Shown here one piece after another: positions 15,126-23,529 of a stretch of 54,895 nucleotides of DNA. Source of the DNA: UBA11524 sp964383815 (GTDB lineage: Bacteria > Bacillota > Clostridia > Christensenellales > Aristaeellaceae); assembly GCA_964383815.1 (NCBI GenBank), contig CAYLIC010000010.1, forward strand, positions 1-54,895, in the 5' to 3' direction. The notes beneath the pieces are model-generated. The model did no database searches, was not told the DNA's origin, and saw only the letters and a program-made list of their open reading frames with translations. The position numbers were made by a program, and so were the translations under genes. Positions within the stretch are counted from its first letter, which is position 1. Each line of letters starts with the position of its first letter.

Positions 15126-15929
15126 TTACATCATCCTGTTCAGGAATCGCGCTGCCAGCTCCGGCCAGATGGTGCACTCCGGCACATTCTGCTCCGGGTA
15201 CTGGGTGCTGGTGGTGATTTCATTGCCAAGGGCCAGGCCGTGACCGCCCCAGGGGAAGATGTGCACCTCGCCCCGCACGCCATGGCGGCGCAGGGCAGTG
15301 GCGAACATCAGGGTGTTTTCCACAGGCACGGCGCCATCCGTCCAGGTGTGCCAGAGGAAGGTGGGCGGCGTGTCCGGTGAAACAGCCTCCTCCAGGGAGT
15401 AGGCGGTGTGGGCGGCAGGGTCGCTTGCGCCGGACAGGTTTTCAAAGGAGCCACGGTGGGCAAAGGGCCCGCCGGAAATCACCGGATAGCACAGCACCAT
15501 GGCATTGGGCTTCACCTGCTCCGGGGTCAGGCCCAGGGGCTGCCACAGCTCCGCCCTGGGCCACCATACGCCCAGGCTGCCCGCCGCATGCCCGCCGGCG
15601 GAAAAGCCCATCACCGCAATGCGCTGCGGCGCGGTGTGGGTTTCCCCGGCATGGGCGCGGGCCCAGGCCACGGCGCAGGCCACATCCTGCTGGGGCGCGG
15701 GATAGCGGCCGGGGGCGCAGCGGTACCACACCACATAGCAGTTGAAGCCCAGCTGCACAAACCGCAGCGCAATGGGTTCCGCCTCCCGGTGGGACAGGTA
15801 GGCATACCCGCCGCCGGGGCAAATCACAATGCCGGGCCGCTGCACATGGGGGTCAATCTGCTCGGTTACCTGGGCGGCGTATACATCCATGGGCACGCCG
15901 GTTGGCAGGGTTACGCGCTGGTATAGCAT
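15126..15929 (-). CDS. Alpha/beta hydrolase, probable esterase
   Basis: A 267-residue cytoplasmic alpha/beta hydrolase of the acetylesterase/BD-FAE type. It shows the oxyanion-hole motif PGGGYAYLSHREAEP (about residues 39-53), the nucleophile elbow GFSAGGHAAG (Ser near residue 107), the acid residue in WTDGAVPVENT (near 208) and the catalytic His in GGHGLALGNE (near 240). This set is typical of enzymes that deacetylate plant-derived xylo-oligosaccharides, though the substrate is inferred. ATG at 15929 has AGAAGGA upstream; upstream in-frame codons belong to the previous gene. It is 20 bp downstream of a lipoprotein gene. Confidence 0.85.
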   Translation of the reverse strand: MLYQRVTLPTGVPMDVYAAQVTEQIDPHVQRPGIVICPGGGYAYLSHREAEPIALRFVQLGFNCYVVWYRCAPGRYPAPQQDVACAVAWARAHAGETHTAPQRIAVMGFSAGGHAAGSLGVWWPRAELWQPLGLTPEQVKPNAMVLCYPVISGGPFAHRGSFENLSGASDPAAHTAYSLEEAVSPDTPPTFLWHTWTDGAVPVENTLMFATALRRHGVRGEVHIFPWGGHGLALGNEITTSTQYPEQNVPECTIWPELAARFLNRMM

Positions 15930-15949
15930 GGGGATTCCTTCTTTCGTGT

Positions 15950-16975
15950 TTATTCGTAGGGTTCCTCCGCCGTTCCGCTGCCCCGGGTGAAGGCGAACCT
16001 GTCCAGGTTCAGGGTCAGGTGCGTGGCGTCCCTGGCGATAACGGCGGCTTCCTCCGCCCGGGTCAGGGTGATGCCGCCCCCCGTAGGCCTGGCGAGAAGT
16101 GCCATGCTGCCCGCCACATGCTGCACCTGCCACACCTGCCCGGCAAAGCGCACATAGGGCTTGTCCGCATTGGCAATCAGCAGGTTCACGGCAAAGCGCT
16201 CCTGCAGGGTTTGCAGCCGCAGGGGGCTAGCAAAGTAGTCCTCCATTTCGGCATAGCGCTCCATCAGCTGCCGGGCGTTGGTCATGGAGGCGGAGGCATA
16301 GTCCTCCTCCAGCTGGGCATACATGGCGCTGCGGCAGATTCGCGCCCGGGCGGATGCATCCAGCACATCCCCCAGGGCCTCGAAGGCCGCCATTGCCTCC
16401 CCATACCTGCCGGTGCTGTACAGGCGGGAAGCCTGGTCGTATGCGGCCTGCTGCGCCTGGCGGCGGCACTCCTCCAGCAGGGTCTGGCTGTCCCCGTCAT
16501 CAAGGGGCGTCAGAATGGCGGCGGCCTGCTCCCACCGCCCGGCACGCATAAGCCCCATGGCCCGGGCCCTCTGCTGCCGGGGGATTTCCTCCTGCAGGCT
16601 TTCCGCCCGCTGGCAGCTGTCCTCAAAGGTGCCCATGGTCCGGTAGGCCACCAGGGCCTGGGATAGCTGGCCTTCTGCCTCCTTTTGCCGGGCGGACAGG
16701 TATTGCAGATACCGCCCGCTGCTCTTAAATGGGTGCACCAGCCCCATATCCGCCTGAGCCAGGGAAATTTCACCCCGCTCCATGGCTGCCAGACCCTGGC
16801 AGTACAGGGCGTAGTCCGCCGCATCCGCATACTCGCCCAGGCTGGCAAACATGTCCGCCGCGGTGGTGTAATCGTCGCTGCCCAGGTATAGCTGGGCCTT
16901 ATGGTAACAGACGTCGTTGGGCAGGGAGCAGCCGCACAGCAGCAGCGCCGGCAGCAGCAGGCAAAGGATTTTCAT
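15950..16975 (-). CDS. Lipoprotein with helical (TPR-like) repeats
   Basis: Family not named. The 341-residue product has a lipoprotein signal, MKILCLLLPALLLCGC, with the lipobox LLCGC and Cys16. The mature protein is alpha-helical with repeats of the form AADMFASLGEYADAADYALY, ALVAYRTMGTFEDSCQRAES and AMAAFEALGDVLDASARARI, each about 40 residues apart, like the degenerate TPR or Sel1-like helices seen in Clostridia surface proteins. The last 70 residues look beta-rich. ATG at 16975 has CGGAGG upstream. It probably sits on the outer face of the membrane and binds a partner, but no ligand can be named. Confidence 0.75.
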   Translation of the reverse strand: MKILCLLLPALLLCGCSLPNDVCYHKAQLYLGSDDYTTAADMFASLGEYADAADYALYCQGLAAMERGEISLAQADMGLVHPFKSSGRYLQYLSARQKEAEGQLSQALVAYRTMGTFEDSCQRAESLQEEIPRQQRARAMGLMRAGRWEQAAAILTPLDDGDSQTLLEECRRQAQQAAYDQASRLYSTGRYGEAMAAFEALGDVLDASARARICRSAMYAQLEEDYASASMTNARQLMERYAEMEDYFASPLRLQTLQERFAVNLLIANADKPYVRFAGQVWQVQHVAGSMALLARPTGGGITLTRAEEAAVIARDATHLTLNLDRFAFTRGSGTAEEPYE

Positions 16976-17028
16976 CGGGCAAAACCTCCGTCACATGGTG
17001 GCGGTAGTGTTGCCTGATGGGTGCAGAA

Positions 17029-18459
17029 TTATTTCCGCCTGCCGGGCAAAAGGCGGAGCATGGCGCGGTTGTCCGTTTTTACCCACAAAAGCAGGCACAG
17101 CCCGGCATATACCGCCGCGCCAACAGCCACCTGCACCCCCAGGCCCAGCCAGCCATCCAGGGGCAAAAGCGCCGCCAGGCGCACGGCCTGCAGCATGATA
17201 AGCCCTATGCAGGCGTAGGTCAGCCCATGGCGGAGGAGCCGCCCATGGGGCAATTCCCTGCGCAGGTACAGCCAGTGGACAAACGGCAGGGTGAACTCCG
17301 CCGCCACCGTGCCCACAATGGCGCCTGCCGCGCCCATGGAGGGTATCAGCAGGGCGTTTAGCACCAGGTTCAGCACCGCGCCTGCCACCACGCTGGTAAC
17401 GAAAATGTAATCCTTCCCCTGCGGCAGTATCCACTGGGTGCGCACCACATTGGCAAACCCCATGCCAATCAGCGTGAACCCCAGGGGAATCATCAGCGTG
17501 CCGGAACAGGCAAACGCCTGCCCGAAGAACAGCGGCGCAAAGCGCTCCGCCACTGCCGCCAGCCCGAAGGCCATGGCGCACACCATGCACATCACCACCT
17601 GCATGGAGGCATCCAGATGGGCGCGGAGCTTGTCCTTCTCGCCCTTTTTCACCATGGCGGAGGCCTTGGGCAGCATCACCGTGCCAATGGCGGTAATGAA
17701 GCCGCTGAGGCAGTACACAATCTTCTCCGCATTCTCGTAGTAGCCGTTCTGCTCCATGCTGCTCAGTGCGCCCACCATCACCTTGTCCATGGAGCGGAAA
17801 ATGCTGATGGCCAGCACCGAAACAAACAGCACCGCGCAAGGCTTCAGGTGGGCCATGGCGCTGCGCCAGGTGACGGGCACCAGGCGGATTTTCCCCTTCA
17901 GGCCGGGCCAGCAGCTCAGGCACCCCGCCAGCGTTGCCAGCGCCCAGGCAAACCCATACACCCACAAATCCTCCGGTCCGCGGACAAAGGCAAACACCGC
18001 GCCCGCCGCCAGCAGCTTGATGAAGGTGTTCTTCAGCGCAATGGGGCGGAACTGGTCAAGGCCCATCAGGCACCAGTCCAGGTTCACCAGGCAGGAAACG
18101 GACATCATGGTCAGGTGCAGGGCGATGGCTCTCTCCTGCCCGGCAAAGCAGAAAACGTACAGCAGCCAGCACACCAGCGCGCCGCCGGCAACAGCCAGCT
18201 GCATCCGCCATATTTCCGAAAAGGTGCGGCACAGGGCAGCGGAGTCCTCCTTCACCCGGGCAATGGCCCGCACGCCGTAGCTCTCCAGGCCCAGCATGCC
18301 CACCAGCACAAACACATGGCTGATGTTCCACGCATAGCTGTACAAGCCCACGCCTTCGCTGCCCACCGTGCGGGAAAGATACGGCGCGGTGACCAGCGGC
18401 AGCAGCAGGGAAAAAACCCGGTAGGCCACGTTGTAAAGGGTATTCTTGCGGGTGCTCAT
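17029..18459 (-). CDS. Polysaccharide flippase (MOP superfamily)
   Basis: A 476-residue multi-spanning protein of the MOP superfamily, polysaccharide transporter (Wzx/RfbX-like) branch, which moves lipid-linked oligosaccharides across the membrane. About 14 hydrophobic segments are visible. The N-terminus LYNVAYRVFSLLLPLVTAPY followed by LSRTVGSEGVGLYSYAWNIS is the typical start. ATG at 18459 is chosen because GGAAAGGA lies 7 bases upstream; two upstream ATGs have worse spacing. No glycosyltransferases or Wzy-like genes are adjacent, so it is an orphan flippase whose cargo is unknown. Confidence 0.88.
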   Translation of the reverse strand: MSTRKNTLYNVAYRVFSLLLPLVTAPYLSRTVGSEGVGLYSYAWNISHVFVLVGMLGLESYGVRAIARVKEDSAALCRTFSEIWRMQLAVAGGALVCWLLYVFCFAGQERAIALHLTMMSVSCLVNLDWCLMGLDQFRPIALKNTFIKLLAAGAVFAFVRGPEDLWVYGFAWALATLAGCLSCWPGLKGKIRLVPVTWRSAMAHLKPCAVLFVSVLAISIFRSMDKVMVGALSSMEQNGYYENAEKIVYCLSGFITAIGTVMLPKASAMVKKGEKDKLRAHLDASMQVVMCMVCAMAFGLAAVAERFAPLFFGQAFACSGTLMIPLGFTLIGMGFANVVRTQWILPQGKDYIFVTSVVAGAVLNLVLNALLIPSMGAAGAIVGTVAAEFTLPFVHWLYLRRELPHGRLLRHGLTYACIGLIMLQAVRLAALLPLDGWLGLGVQVAVGAAVYAGLCLLLWVKTDNRAMLRLLPGRRK

Positions 18460-18549
18460 GGGCATGTCCTTTCCATTCATCAGGATACTGTGTTATTCGC
18501 CCTTTTTCCCAATCTTCCTGCTTGATGCCGGGCGGACAGGCCTGCACAA

Positions 18550-18583
18550 AAACAGGGCCTGACGCTTTTTTGTCAGGCCCTTA
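18550..18583 (-). terminator. Terminator of the GH51 gene
   Basis: Minus strand: GGGCCTGAC (18572-18580) and GTCAGGCCC (18555-18563) form a perfect 9-bp stem with an 8-base loop, then TGTTTTTG. It begins 8 bp after the stop codon at 18588. Confidence 0.9.
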
Positions 18584-18587
18584 TTGC

Positions 18588-20087
18588 TTATTTTGCCAGG
18601 CGAATCACATTCCAGCTGGCGGCGGGGAGAACGATGGCCTCACCATCCTTGGGCAGGGGTGCCTCCACCGGGGTCACCTGGCTGGGGTCGGCCTCGGTGT
18701 TGATGGCCTTCATATCATCGTGATGGAGCACCGAATGGCTCACCAGCCGCAGGCCGCCAAAGGAGCGCAGGTCGCAGTCCAGGGCCACACCCTCCTTCAG
18801 GTCGCGGTTCACGGCGAAGATGGTCACACCCCCGTCATCGTTCAGCACGGCGGCGGCATCCACCACGGGCACATCGCAGTAGTGCCTGGTGTCGAACCTG
18901 TCGCAGGTGATCTGCGGCAGCAGGCTCTTGCCGCGGCCCAGGTTGCTGGCCTGCATCACCGGATAGAAGATGGTCTGCGCCCAGGCGCCGCCGGTCTTGC
19001 TGGTCATGATGGGGGCAATCACGTTCACCAGCTGGGCCAGGCAGCCAATCTTCACCCTGTTGGCATTCTTCAGCATGGTGATGAGCATCAGGCCCACCAG
19101 CAGCGCATCCTCAAAGTTATACACATCCTCCAGCAGCGGCAGCGCGCTGCCCCAGGGCTCGGCTTTGTGCAGCTGCCGGTCCTGCTGGTTGGAGTGATAC
19201 CACACGTTCCACTCATCCAGGGACAGGTTCACCTGCTTTTTGGCGTGCTTCTTGCCCTTCACCGCATCGCAGATGGAGGCCACGGTCTTGATGAAATCGT
19301 CCAGGTCCATGGTAGAAGCCAGGAAGTCATCGGTATCGTTGTGGGGATTGCCGTAGTACCGGTGCAGGGACACATAGTCCACATTGTCATAGCACTCGTT
19401 CAGCATGGTATACTCCCACTCGCCAAAGGTCGGCATGCCCGTGCCGGAAGATCCGCAGGCCACCGTTTCGATGGAGCCATCCACCCACTTCATCACCTTG
19501 GCAGCCTCGTTGGCGGCGCGCCCGTATTCGTAGGCAGTCTTGGCGCCCATCTGCCAGGGGCCGTCCATTTCGTTGCCCAGGCACCAGAGCTTGATATCAA
19601 AAGGATCCCTGGCACCGTTCTTGATACGCAGGTCAGACCAATAGCTTCCGCCCCTGTGGTTGGCATATTCCACCACGTTCCGGGCCGCATCGGCGCCGCG
19701 GGTGCCCAGGTTCACCGCATACATCACCTCGGTACCAGCCTCCCTGGCCCAGGCGCAGAACTCGTGCAGGCCCACCTCGTTGGTTTCGGTGGTCTTCCAG
19801 GCCAGGTCTAGGCGCCTGGGCCTGTCCGCCACGGGGCCGATGGAGTCCTCCCAGTTGAAGCCGGAAACAAAGTTGCCGCCGGGGTAGCGGGTGATGGGCA
19901 CGTTCAGCTTGCGCACCAGGTCAATCACATCCCTGCGGAAGCCCAGCTTGTCCGCCGCCGGGTGACCGGGCTGGTAGATGCCCGTATACACCGCCCGGCC
20001 CAGATGCTCGATGAAGGAGCCGAAGAGCCGCTTGTCCACCTCAGAAATCACATAGTCCTTGTCCAGAATCAGCCTGGCGTTTTTCAT
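18588..20087 (-). CDS. GH51 alpha-L-arabinofuranosidase
   Basis: A 499-residue intracellular glycoside hydrolase of family GH51, which removes terminal alpha-L-arabinofuranosyl groups from arabinan or arabinoxylan fragments. Visible family residues: RLFGSFIEHLGRAVYTGIY near the N-terminus, RYPGGNFVSGFNWED, the acid/base Glu in WCLGNEMDGPWQ and the nucleophile Glu in LSLDEWNVWYH. There is no signal peptide. Start: ATG at 20087 gives AAGGAGG with 6-bp spacing, while the ATG at 20093 would touch the Shine-Dalgarno. It has its own promoter and terminator, so it is monocistronic, and suggests use of plant fibre. Confidence 0.95.
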   Translation of the reverse strand: MKNARLILDKDYVISEVDKRLFGSFIEHLGRAVYTGIYQPGHPAADKLGFRRDVIDLVRKLNVPITRYPGGNFVSGFNWEDSIGPVADRPRRLDLAWKTTETNEVGLHEFCAWAREAGTEVMYAVNLGTRGADAARNVVEYANHRGGSYWSDLRIKNGARDPFDIKLWCLGNEMDGPWQMGAKTAYEYGRAANEAAKVMKWVDGSIETVACGSSGTGMPTFGEWEYTMLNECYDNVDYVSLHRYYGNPHNDTDDFLASTMDLDDFIKTVASICDAVKGKKHAKKQVNLSLDEWNVWYHSNQQDRQLHKAEPWGSALPLLEDVYNFEDALLVGLMLITMLKNANRVKIGCLAQLVNVIAPIMTSKTGGAWAQTIFYPVMQASNLGRGKSLLPQITCDRFDTRHYCDVPVVDAAAVLNDDGGVTIFAVNRDLKEGVALDCDLRSFGGLRLVSHSVLHHDDMKAINTEADPSQVTPVEAPLPKDGEAIVLPAASWNVIRLAK

Positions 20088-20284
20088 GTTCATCCTCCTT
20101 AATCTGTTGCAGGTTGCTGTTTTCCTTTGATTGCAGCCGCTTGCGGATGCCCCGGGGGTAATTGCCAAAGGCATGCCCGGAACAGCGGCAGACCCTCCCG
20201 CAGGGTGTGAATGTGGGGCAAGGAAACACCTCCTGCATTCGTTATGATTTTCCTTACTATAGCTGGTTTCTCTTTGCTAATGAC

Positions 20285-20313
20285 AACATAGCCCAAAGCC
20301 ATGCCCCTGTCAA
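20285..20313 (-). promoter_or_regulatory. Promoter of the GH51 gene
   Basis: Minus strand: TTGACA (20308-20313), 17-bp spacer, TATGTT (20285-20290). It predicts a leader of about 190 nt before the GH51 start. No clear cre-like operator was recognised. Together with the hairpin at 20331-20360 this accounts for the 303-bp gap between 20088 and 20390. Confidence 0.65.
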
Positions 20314-20330
20314 GACCCAAAATAGAAAAA

Positions 20331-20360
20331 CATCCCGCTTTTCTTTGCGAAAAAAGCGGG
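20331..20360 (-). terminator. Terminator of the ribF/serine hydrolase transcript
   Basis: Minus strand: CCCGCTTTT (20352-20360) pairs with AAAAGCGGG (20334-20342) and is followed by ATGTTTTTCT. It lies 140 bp beyond the serine hydrolase stop, on the far side of the overlapping small plus-strand gene. Confidence 0.75.
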
Positions 20361-20390
20361 AAGGATAGCCGTGTATAAGGAGGTATGACC

Positions 20391-20717
20391 ATGGACAGGA
20401 AGGTTGATCCATCGTTTTACAGCATTGACCAAACGGCCTCTGCCACGGAGTGCACCGGCATGATGCCTGCCATGCCGCCCGGCGAGGAGGGTCTGCAGGC
20501 GCTTACGGACATGCTGGCCATTCATTGCCCGCCGGCTGCCATGGGGGAAGGTGCAGCAGCTGCCCAATGGGCGTGTGGAGCCGGGCATCCTTCTGATGGA
20601 CGTAGTTCACGGAGGAGTTCACCAGGGTGCCATCCGGCCAAAGGAGCTGACCGGAACCATCCGGCGCCAGGCCGTAATCCGTCAGGCAGCGGCCTTCCTC
20701 CGGCACCAGAACGGTGA
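20391..20717 (+). CDS. Small protein with SIDQTASATECTG motif, 3' end overlapping hydrolase
   Basis: The first 50 residues (DRKVDPSFYSIDQTASATEC, then TGMMPAMPPGEEGLQALTDM and LAIHCPP) look like a small conserved Clostridial protein that I recall ending at about 50 residues; its function is not known. A strong AAGGAGG site lies 7 bases before ATG at 20391, which supports real translation. In this window the frame does not stop after that point but runs on to 20717 as a low-quality tail antisense to the convergent serine hydrolase gene (which ends at 20503). The native stop may have been lost. Confidence 0.6.
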   Translation: MDRKVDPSFYSIDQTASATECTGMMPAMPPGEEGLQALTDMLAIHCPPAAMGEGAAAAQWACGAGHPSDGRSSRRSSPGCHPAKGADRNHPAPGRNPSGSGLPPAPER

Positions 20718-21711
20718 GCCTGTCCATGACCCGGTTGCCCAGGAACAGCACAAAGGTGCCTGTCGCCGGGTCAACGCTCAGGTGATGCCCGGTGAAGCCG
20801 CCCATGCCAATGGCCTGGCTGGACATGAATGCAGGTATTTCGGAGTAATACTGGTCGGGATGCTTCACATAGCACTGATAGCCCAGGAACTGCGTCCAGC
20901 CGCCTGCTGCCAGGGGCCTGCCGGTGCGGTTCTCCGCCATAAGGGTCAGGCTTTCCCGGCTGACAACCTTGCCTGCCAGCAGCGCCTGGCACAGGCGGGT
21001 CATGTCCGCCCTGGTGGAGAAAAGGCCCGCGTGCCCGCAGCACTCGCCACCCTGGAAGAGCAGCCGTGCCTTGGGGTCGTGGGGTGTGCCGGGGGCAATC
21101 CCCTGGCGGACAAGCCACCGCTCGCCCTCAATGCGGTGCTCCCCATCGTAACAGACGCAGTCCCCCAGGCGCGCCTGGGGCACACGGGCAAAGGTGCTTG
21201 CCATGCCCAAAGGCGTCAGGATTCGCGAGGCCAGCACATCCTCATAGGGCTGGCCCGCAGCACCCTCGATAACGTATTTCAGCACCATGGCGGGCATGTC
21301 GGAATAGTGCCTGCCGGTGATGGGGCGCGGCTGTGCTGCAAACAGCTGGCGCAGGCCCGCAGCGGCATCCGGCTGGGCATCCACCCGCTGGGGTGTGACC
21401 AGCGCCACCTGAAAGCCCAGCACCTGCTCCACCGGAACAGCGGACAGCGCTGCAAACCGGGGCGCATAGTCCGTTACCGGGCGGGACAAATCCAGCAGGC
21501 CTTCCTCCCGCAGGCGCATAACCATCAGGCCGGTAAACAGCTTGGTCAGGCTGGCCAGATCGAACAGGGAATTTTCCCCAATGGGATTTCCCTGCCTGTC
21601 CGCCGCGCCCATTCCCTGGTGGTGCGCCTGCTCCGCCGTGCCATAGGTAACGCTGAGGCAGGAAAGAATGCGCCGCTGGAATACCAGGTAATCCATGCCT
21701 GCTGTGAGCAT
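20503..21711 (-). CDS. Serine hydrolase of the beta-lactamase (class C) family
   Basis: A 402-residue serine hydrolase related to class C beta-lactamases and esterases/D-Ala peptidases. The catalytic SxxK is Ser-Leu-Thr-Lys in FDLASLTKLFTGLMVM (about residues 51-66), and the second-motif Tyr is in RHYSDMPAMVLKYVIEGAAG. No signal peptide is seen, so it is probably cytosolic, and its substrate is unknown. ATG at 21711 has AAAGGAG upstream. It follows ribF by 12 bp as the last gene of the rimP operon. The C-terminal 20 residues (QLLHLPPWQPAGNEWPACP) look unusual and overlap the convergent small gene. Confidence 0.82.
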   Translation of the reverse strand: MLTAGMDYLVFQRRILSCLSVTYGTAEQAHHQGMGAADRQGNPIGENSLFDLASLTKLFTGLMVMRLREEGLLDLSRPVTDYAPRFAALSAVPVEQVLGFQVALVTPQRVDAQPDAAAGLRQLFAAQPRPITGRHYSDMPAMVLKYVIEGAAGQPYEDVLASRILTPLGMASTFARVPQARLGDCVCYDGEHRIEGERWLVRQGIAPGTPHDPKARLLFQGGECCGHAGLFSTRADMTRLCQALLAGKVVSRESLTLMAENRTGRPLAAGGWTQFLGYQCYVKHPDQYYSEIPAFMSSQAIGMGGFTGHHLSVDPATGTFVLFLGNRVMDRLTVLVPEEGRCLTDYGLAPDGSGQLLWPDGTLVNSSVNYVHQKDARLHTPIGQLLHLPPWQPAGNEWPACP

Positions 21712-21723
21712 GTGGCTCTCCTT

Positions 21724-22629
21724 TCACTTCATGTCGGCAAAGAGCTCCCGGGCCTCCTCCGCATCCCGGGTGATTTGCGCCTTCAGCGCGTCCACGCTGT
21801 CAAAGCGCTTCTCCGGGCGCAGGTGCTCCAGCAGCAGCAGGCGCACCCTTTTCCCGTAAAGGGCCAGGTGCTCATCCAGGGCGTAGGCCTCCACAGTCAC
21901 GCCGCCCTCGGGCAGGGTGGGGTGGCGGCCCACATTCACCACCGCCGGGAAATAACGCCTGTCCACCTGCATCCAGCAGGCATAGACCCCAAAGGCCGGC
22001 AGCGCCTTTCCGGCGGGAATCGCCACATTGGCTGTGGGGTAGCCCATGGTGCGGCCCAGGTGCTTGCCATCCGTCACCCTGCCGCACAGGGTGTAGCTGT
22101 GGCCCAGCAGCCTGGCAGCCTGGCGAACATCCCCCCGGGCCAGCAGCCCGCGGATGCGTGTGGCGCTAACGGTTTCGCCGCCCAGCACCACCTCGGGCAC
22201 CACGGTAACCTGAAAGCCAAAGGCCCGCAGGCTGTCTGCATTCCCGGCGCCCAGGTGACCAAAGCTGTAGTTGAACCCGCACACCACATGCCGGGGTTGA
22301 TACACCCTGGCCAGCATGGCCATGAATTCCTCCGGGGTTTCGGCAGCAGTTTCCGCCGAAAAGGGCAGGATGCACAGGTGATCCACCCCAAAGCCCGCCA
22401 TGAGCCGCGCCCGCTCCGTCAGGGTGGTGAGCAGCGGCGGCGCGCCGCCGGGCCGCAAAACCCGCATGGGATGCGGCTCGAAGGTGCACACATTCAGGGG
22501 CAGGCCGGTTTTTTCCTTCAGCGCCAGGCCCGCCATCAAAAGCGCCTGGTGGCCCCGGTGCACACCGTCAAACATGCCCAGCACCAGCACGCAGGGCGGC
22601 AGAGCGCCGGGATTCCATAAAATTTGCAT
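21724..22629 (-). CDS. ribF: Bifunctional riboflavin kinase/FAD synthetase
   Basis: A 301-residue RibF that converts riboflavin to FMN and then FAD. The N-terminal FAD synthetase (nucleotidyltransferase) domain has GMFDGVHRGHQALL (residues 18-31, the HxGH-type site), VCGFNYSFGHLGAGN and SATRIRGLLARGDV. The C-terminal riboflavin kinase domain (about 175-301) has GRTMGYPTANV and VVNVGRHPTL. Length is normal. It lies 6 bp after truB, the usual truB-ribF order in Firmicutes, with a weak ribosome binding site, so translation may be coupled to truB. Confidence 0.95.
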   Translation of the reverse strand: MQILWNPGALPPCVLVLGMFDGVHRGHQALLMAGLALKEKTGLPLNVCTFEPHPMRVLRPGGAPPLLTTLTERARLMAGFGVDHLCILPFSAETAAETPEEFMAMLARVYQPRHVVCGFNYSFGHLGAGNADSLRAFGFQVTVVPEVVLGGETVSATRIRGLLARGDVRQAARLLGHSYTLCGRVTDGKHLGRTMGYPTANVAIPAGKALPAFGVYACWMQVDRRYFPAVVNVGRHPTLPEGGVTVEAYALDEHLALYGKRVRLLLLEHLRPEKRFDSVDALKAQITRDAEEARELFADMK

Positions 22630-22635
22630 GATGGT

Positions 22636-23529
22636 CTATCCCTCCGGGGCAATCAGCGCCCGCCAGGTCAGCACATCGCCTTCCCGGGCCGCCATGCCCC
22701 AAAACTCGTTGTTCAGATACACGCGGGTGGCCTGGCCTTCCGCCAGGTGGGCACCCTCCACCCATTTCATGGGGAGCCTGGCGCCGTTTTCCACCTGCTT
22801 GTGCAAGCGTAGCGGCACGTCCACCCGGGGCAGGTGCTGCAGGGGCATGTCCAGCGCCAGCAGATGCCGGGCCAGGGTGCCTTCCCTGGCATAGGCTGCC
22901 GCCTCCTCCAGGGTCATGGCGGTATCCAGGCCAAACACGCCGCTCTGGCTCCGCAGCAGGAAGCGCATGTGGGCCGGGCAGCCCAGCAAATCGCCCAGAT
23001 CGCTGCAGATGGAGCGGATATATGTCCCCCGCCCGCAGCGGATGGTCATCAGCACGCCATGGTTGGGCATTTCGCCATGCAGGTCAATGGCGGCCACATG
23101 CACCTGCCGCAGGGGAACCTCCACCGTTTCACCCCGGCGGGCCCGCTGGTACATGGGAACGCCATCCTGCTTGATGGCGCTGTACATGCTGGGCCGCTGC
23201 CAGATGTCGCCCACCAGCCGGGCGGCAGCCTGCTGCACCGCGGCATAGGCCGGATAGTTTTCCCCGGTGGCAATCACCCGGCCTGTGGCGTCCTGGGTGT
23301 CGGTAGCGGTGCCAAAGGCGCACTCCGCCACATACTCCTTTTCCTTGTCCACCAGGTAATCAAACAGGCGAGCCGCCTTGCCAATCATCACGGGCAGCAC
23401 GCCAGCGGCCTCCGGGTCCAGGGTGCCGGCGTGGCCCACGCGCTTTTCCCCGGTCAGCCGGCGCAGGGTGGCAACCACCGCAGCGGAGGTCATGCCCGGC
23501 GGCTTCAGGATGTTCAGAAAACCGTTCAT
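22636..23529 (-). CDS. truB: tRNA pseudouridine(55) synthase TruB
   Basis: A 297-residue TruB, which converts U55 of the tRNA T-loop to pseudouridine. The family start GFLNILKPPGMTSAAVVATL and the catalytic Asp in RVGHAGTLDPEAAGVLP (about residues 31-47) are clear; this motif usually reads LDPxATG, so Ala replaces Thr here. Later motifs: KEYVAECAFGTATDTQDATG, RGETVEVPLRQVHV and RCGRGTYIRSICSDLGDLLG. The C-terminus holds a PUA-like tail. Its ATG directly follows the nrnA stop codon, so the genes are coupled. Confidence 0.95.
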   Translation of the reverse strand: MNGFLNILKPPGMTSAAVVATLRRLTGEKRVGHAGTLDPEAAGVLPVMIGKAARLFDYLVDKEKEYVAECAFGTATDTQDATGRVIATGENYPAYAAVQQAAARLVGDIWQRPSMYSAIKQDGVPMYQRARRGETVEVPLRQVHVAAIDLHGEMPNHGVLMTIRCGRGTYIRSICSDLGDLLGCPAHMRFLLRSQSGVFGLDTAMTLEEAAAYAREGTLARHLLALDMPLQHLPRVDVPLRLHKQVENGARLPMKWVEGAHLAEGQATRVYLNNEFWGMAAREGDVLTWRALIAPEG

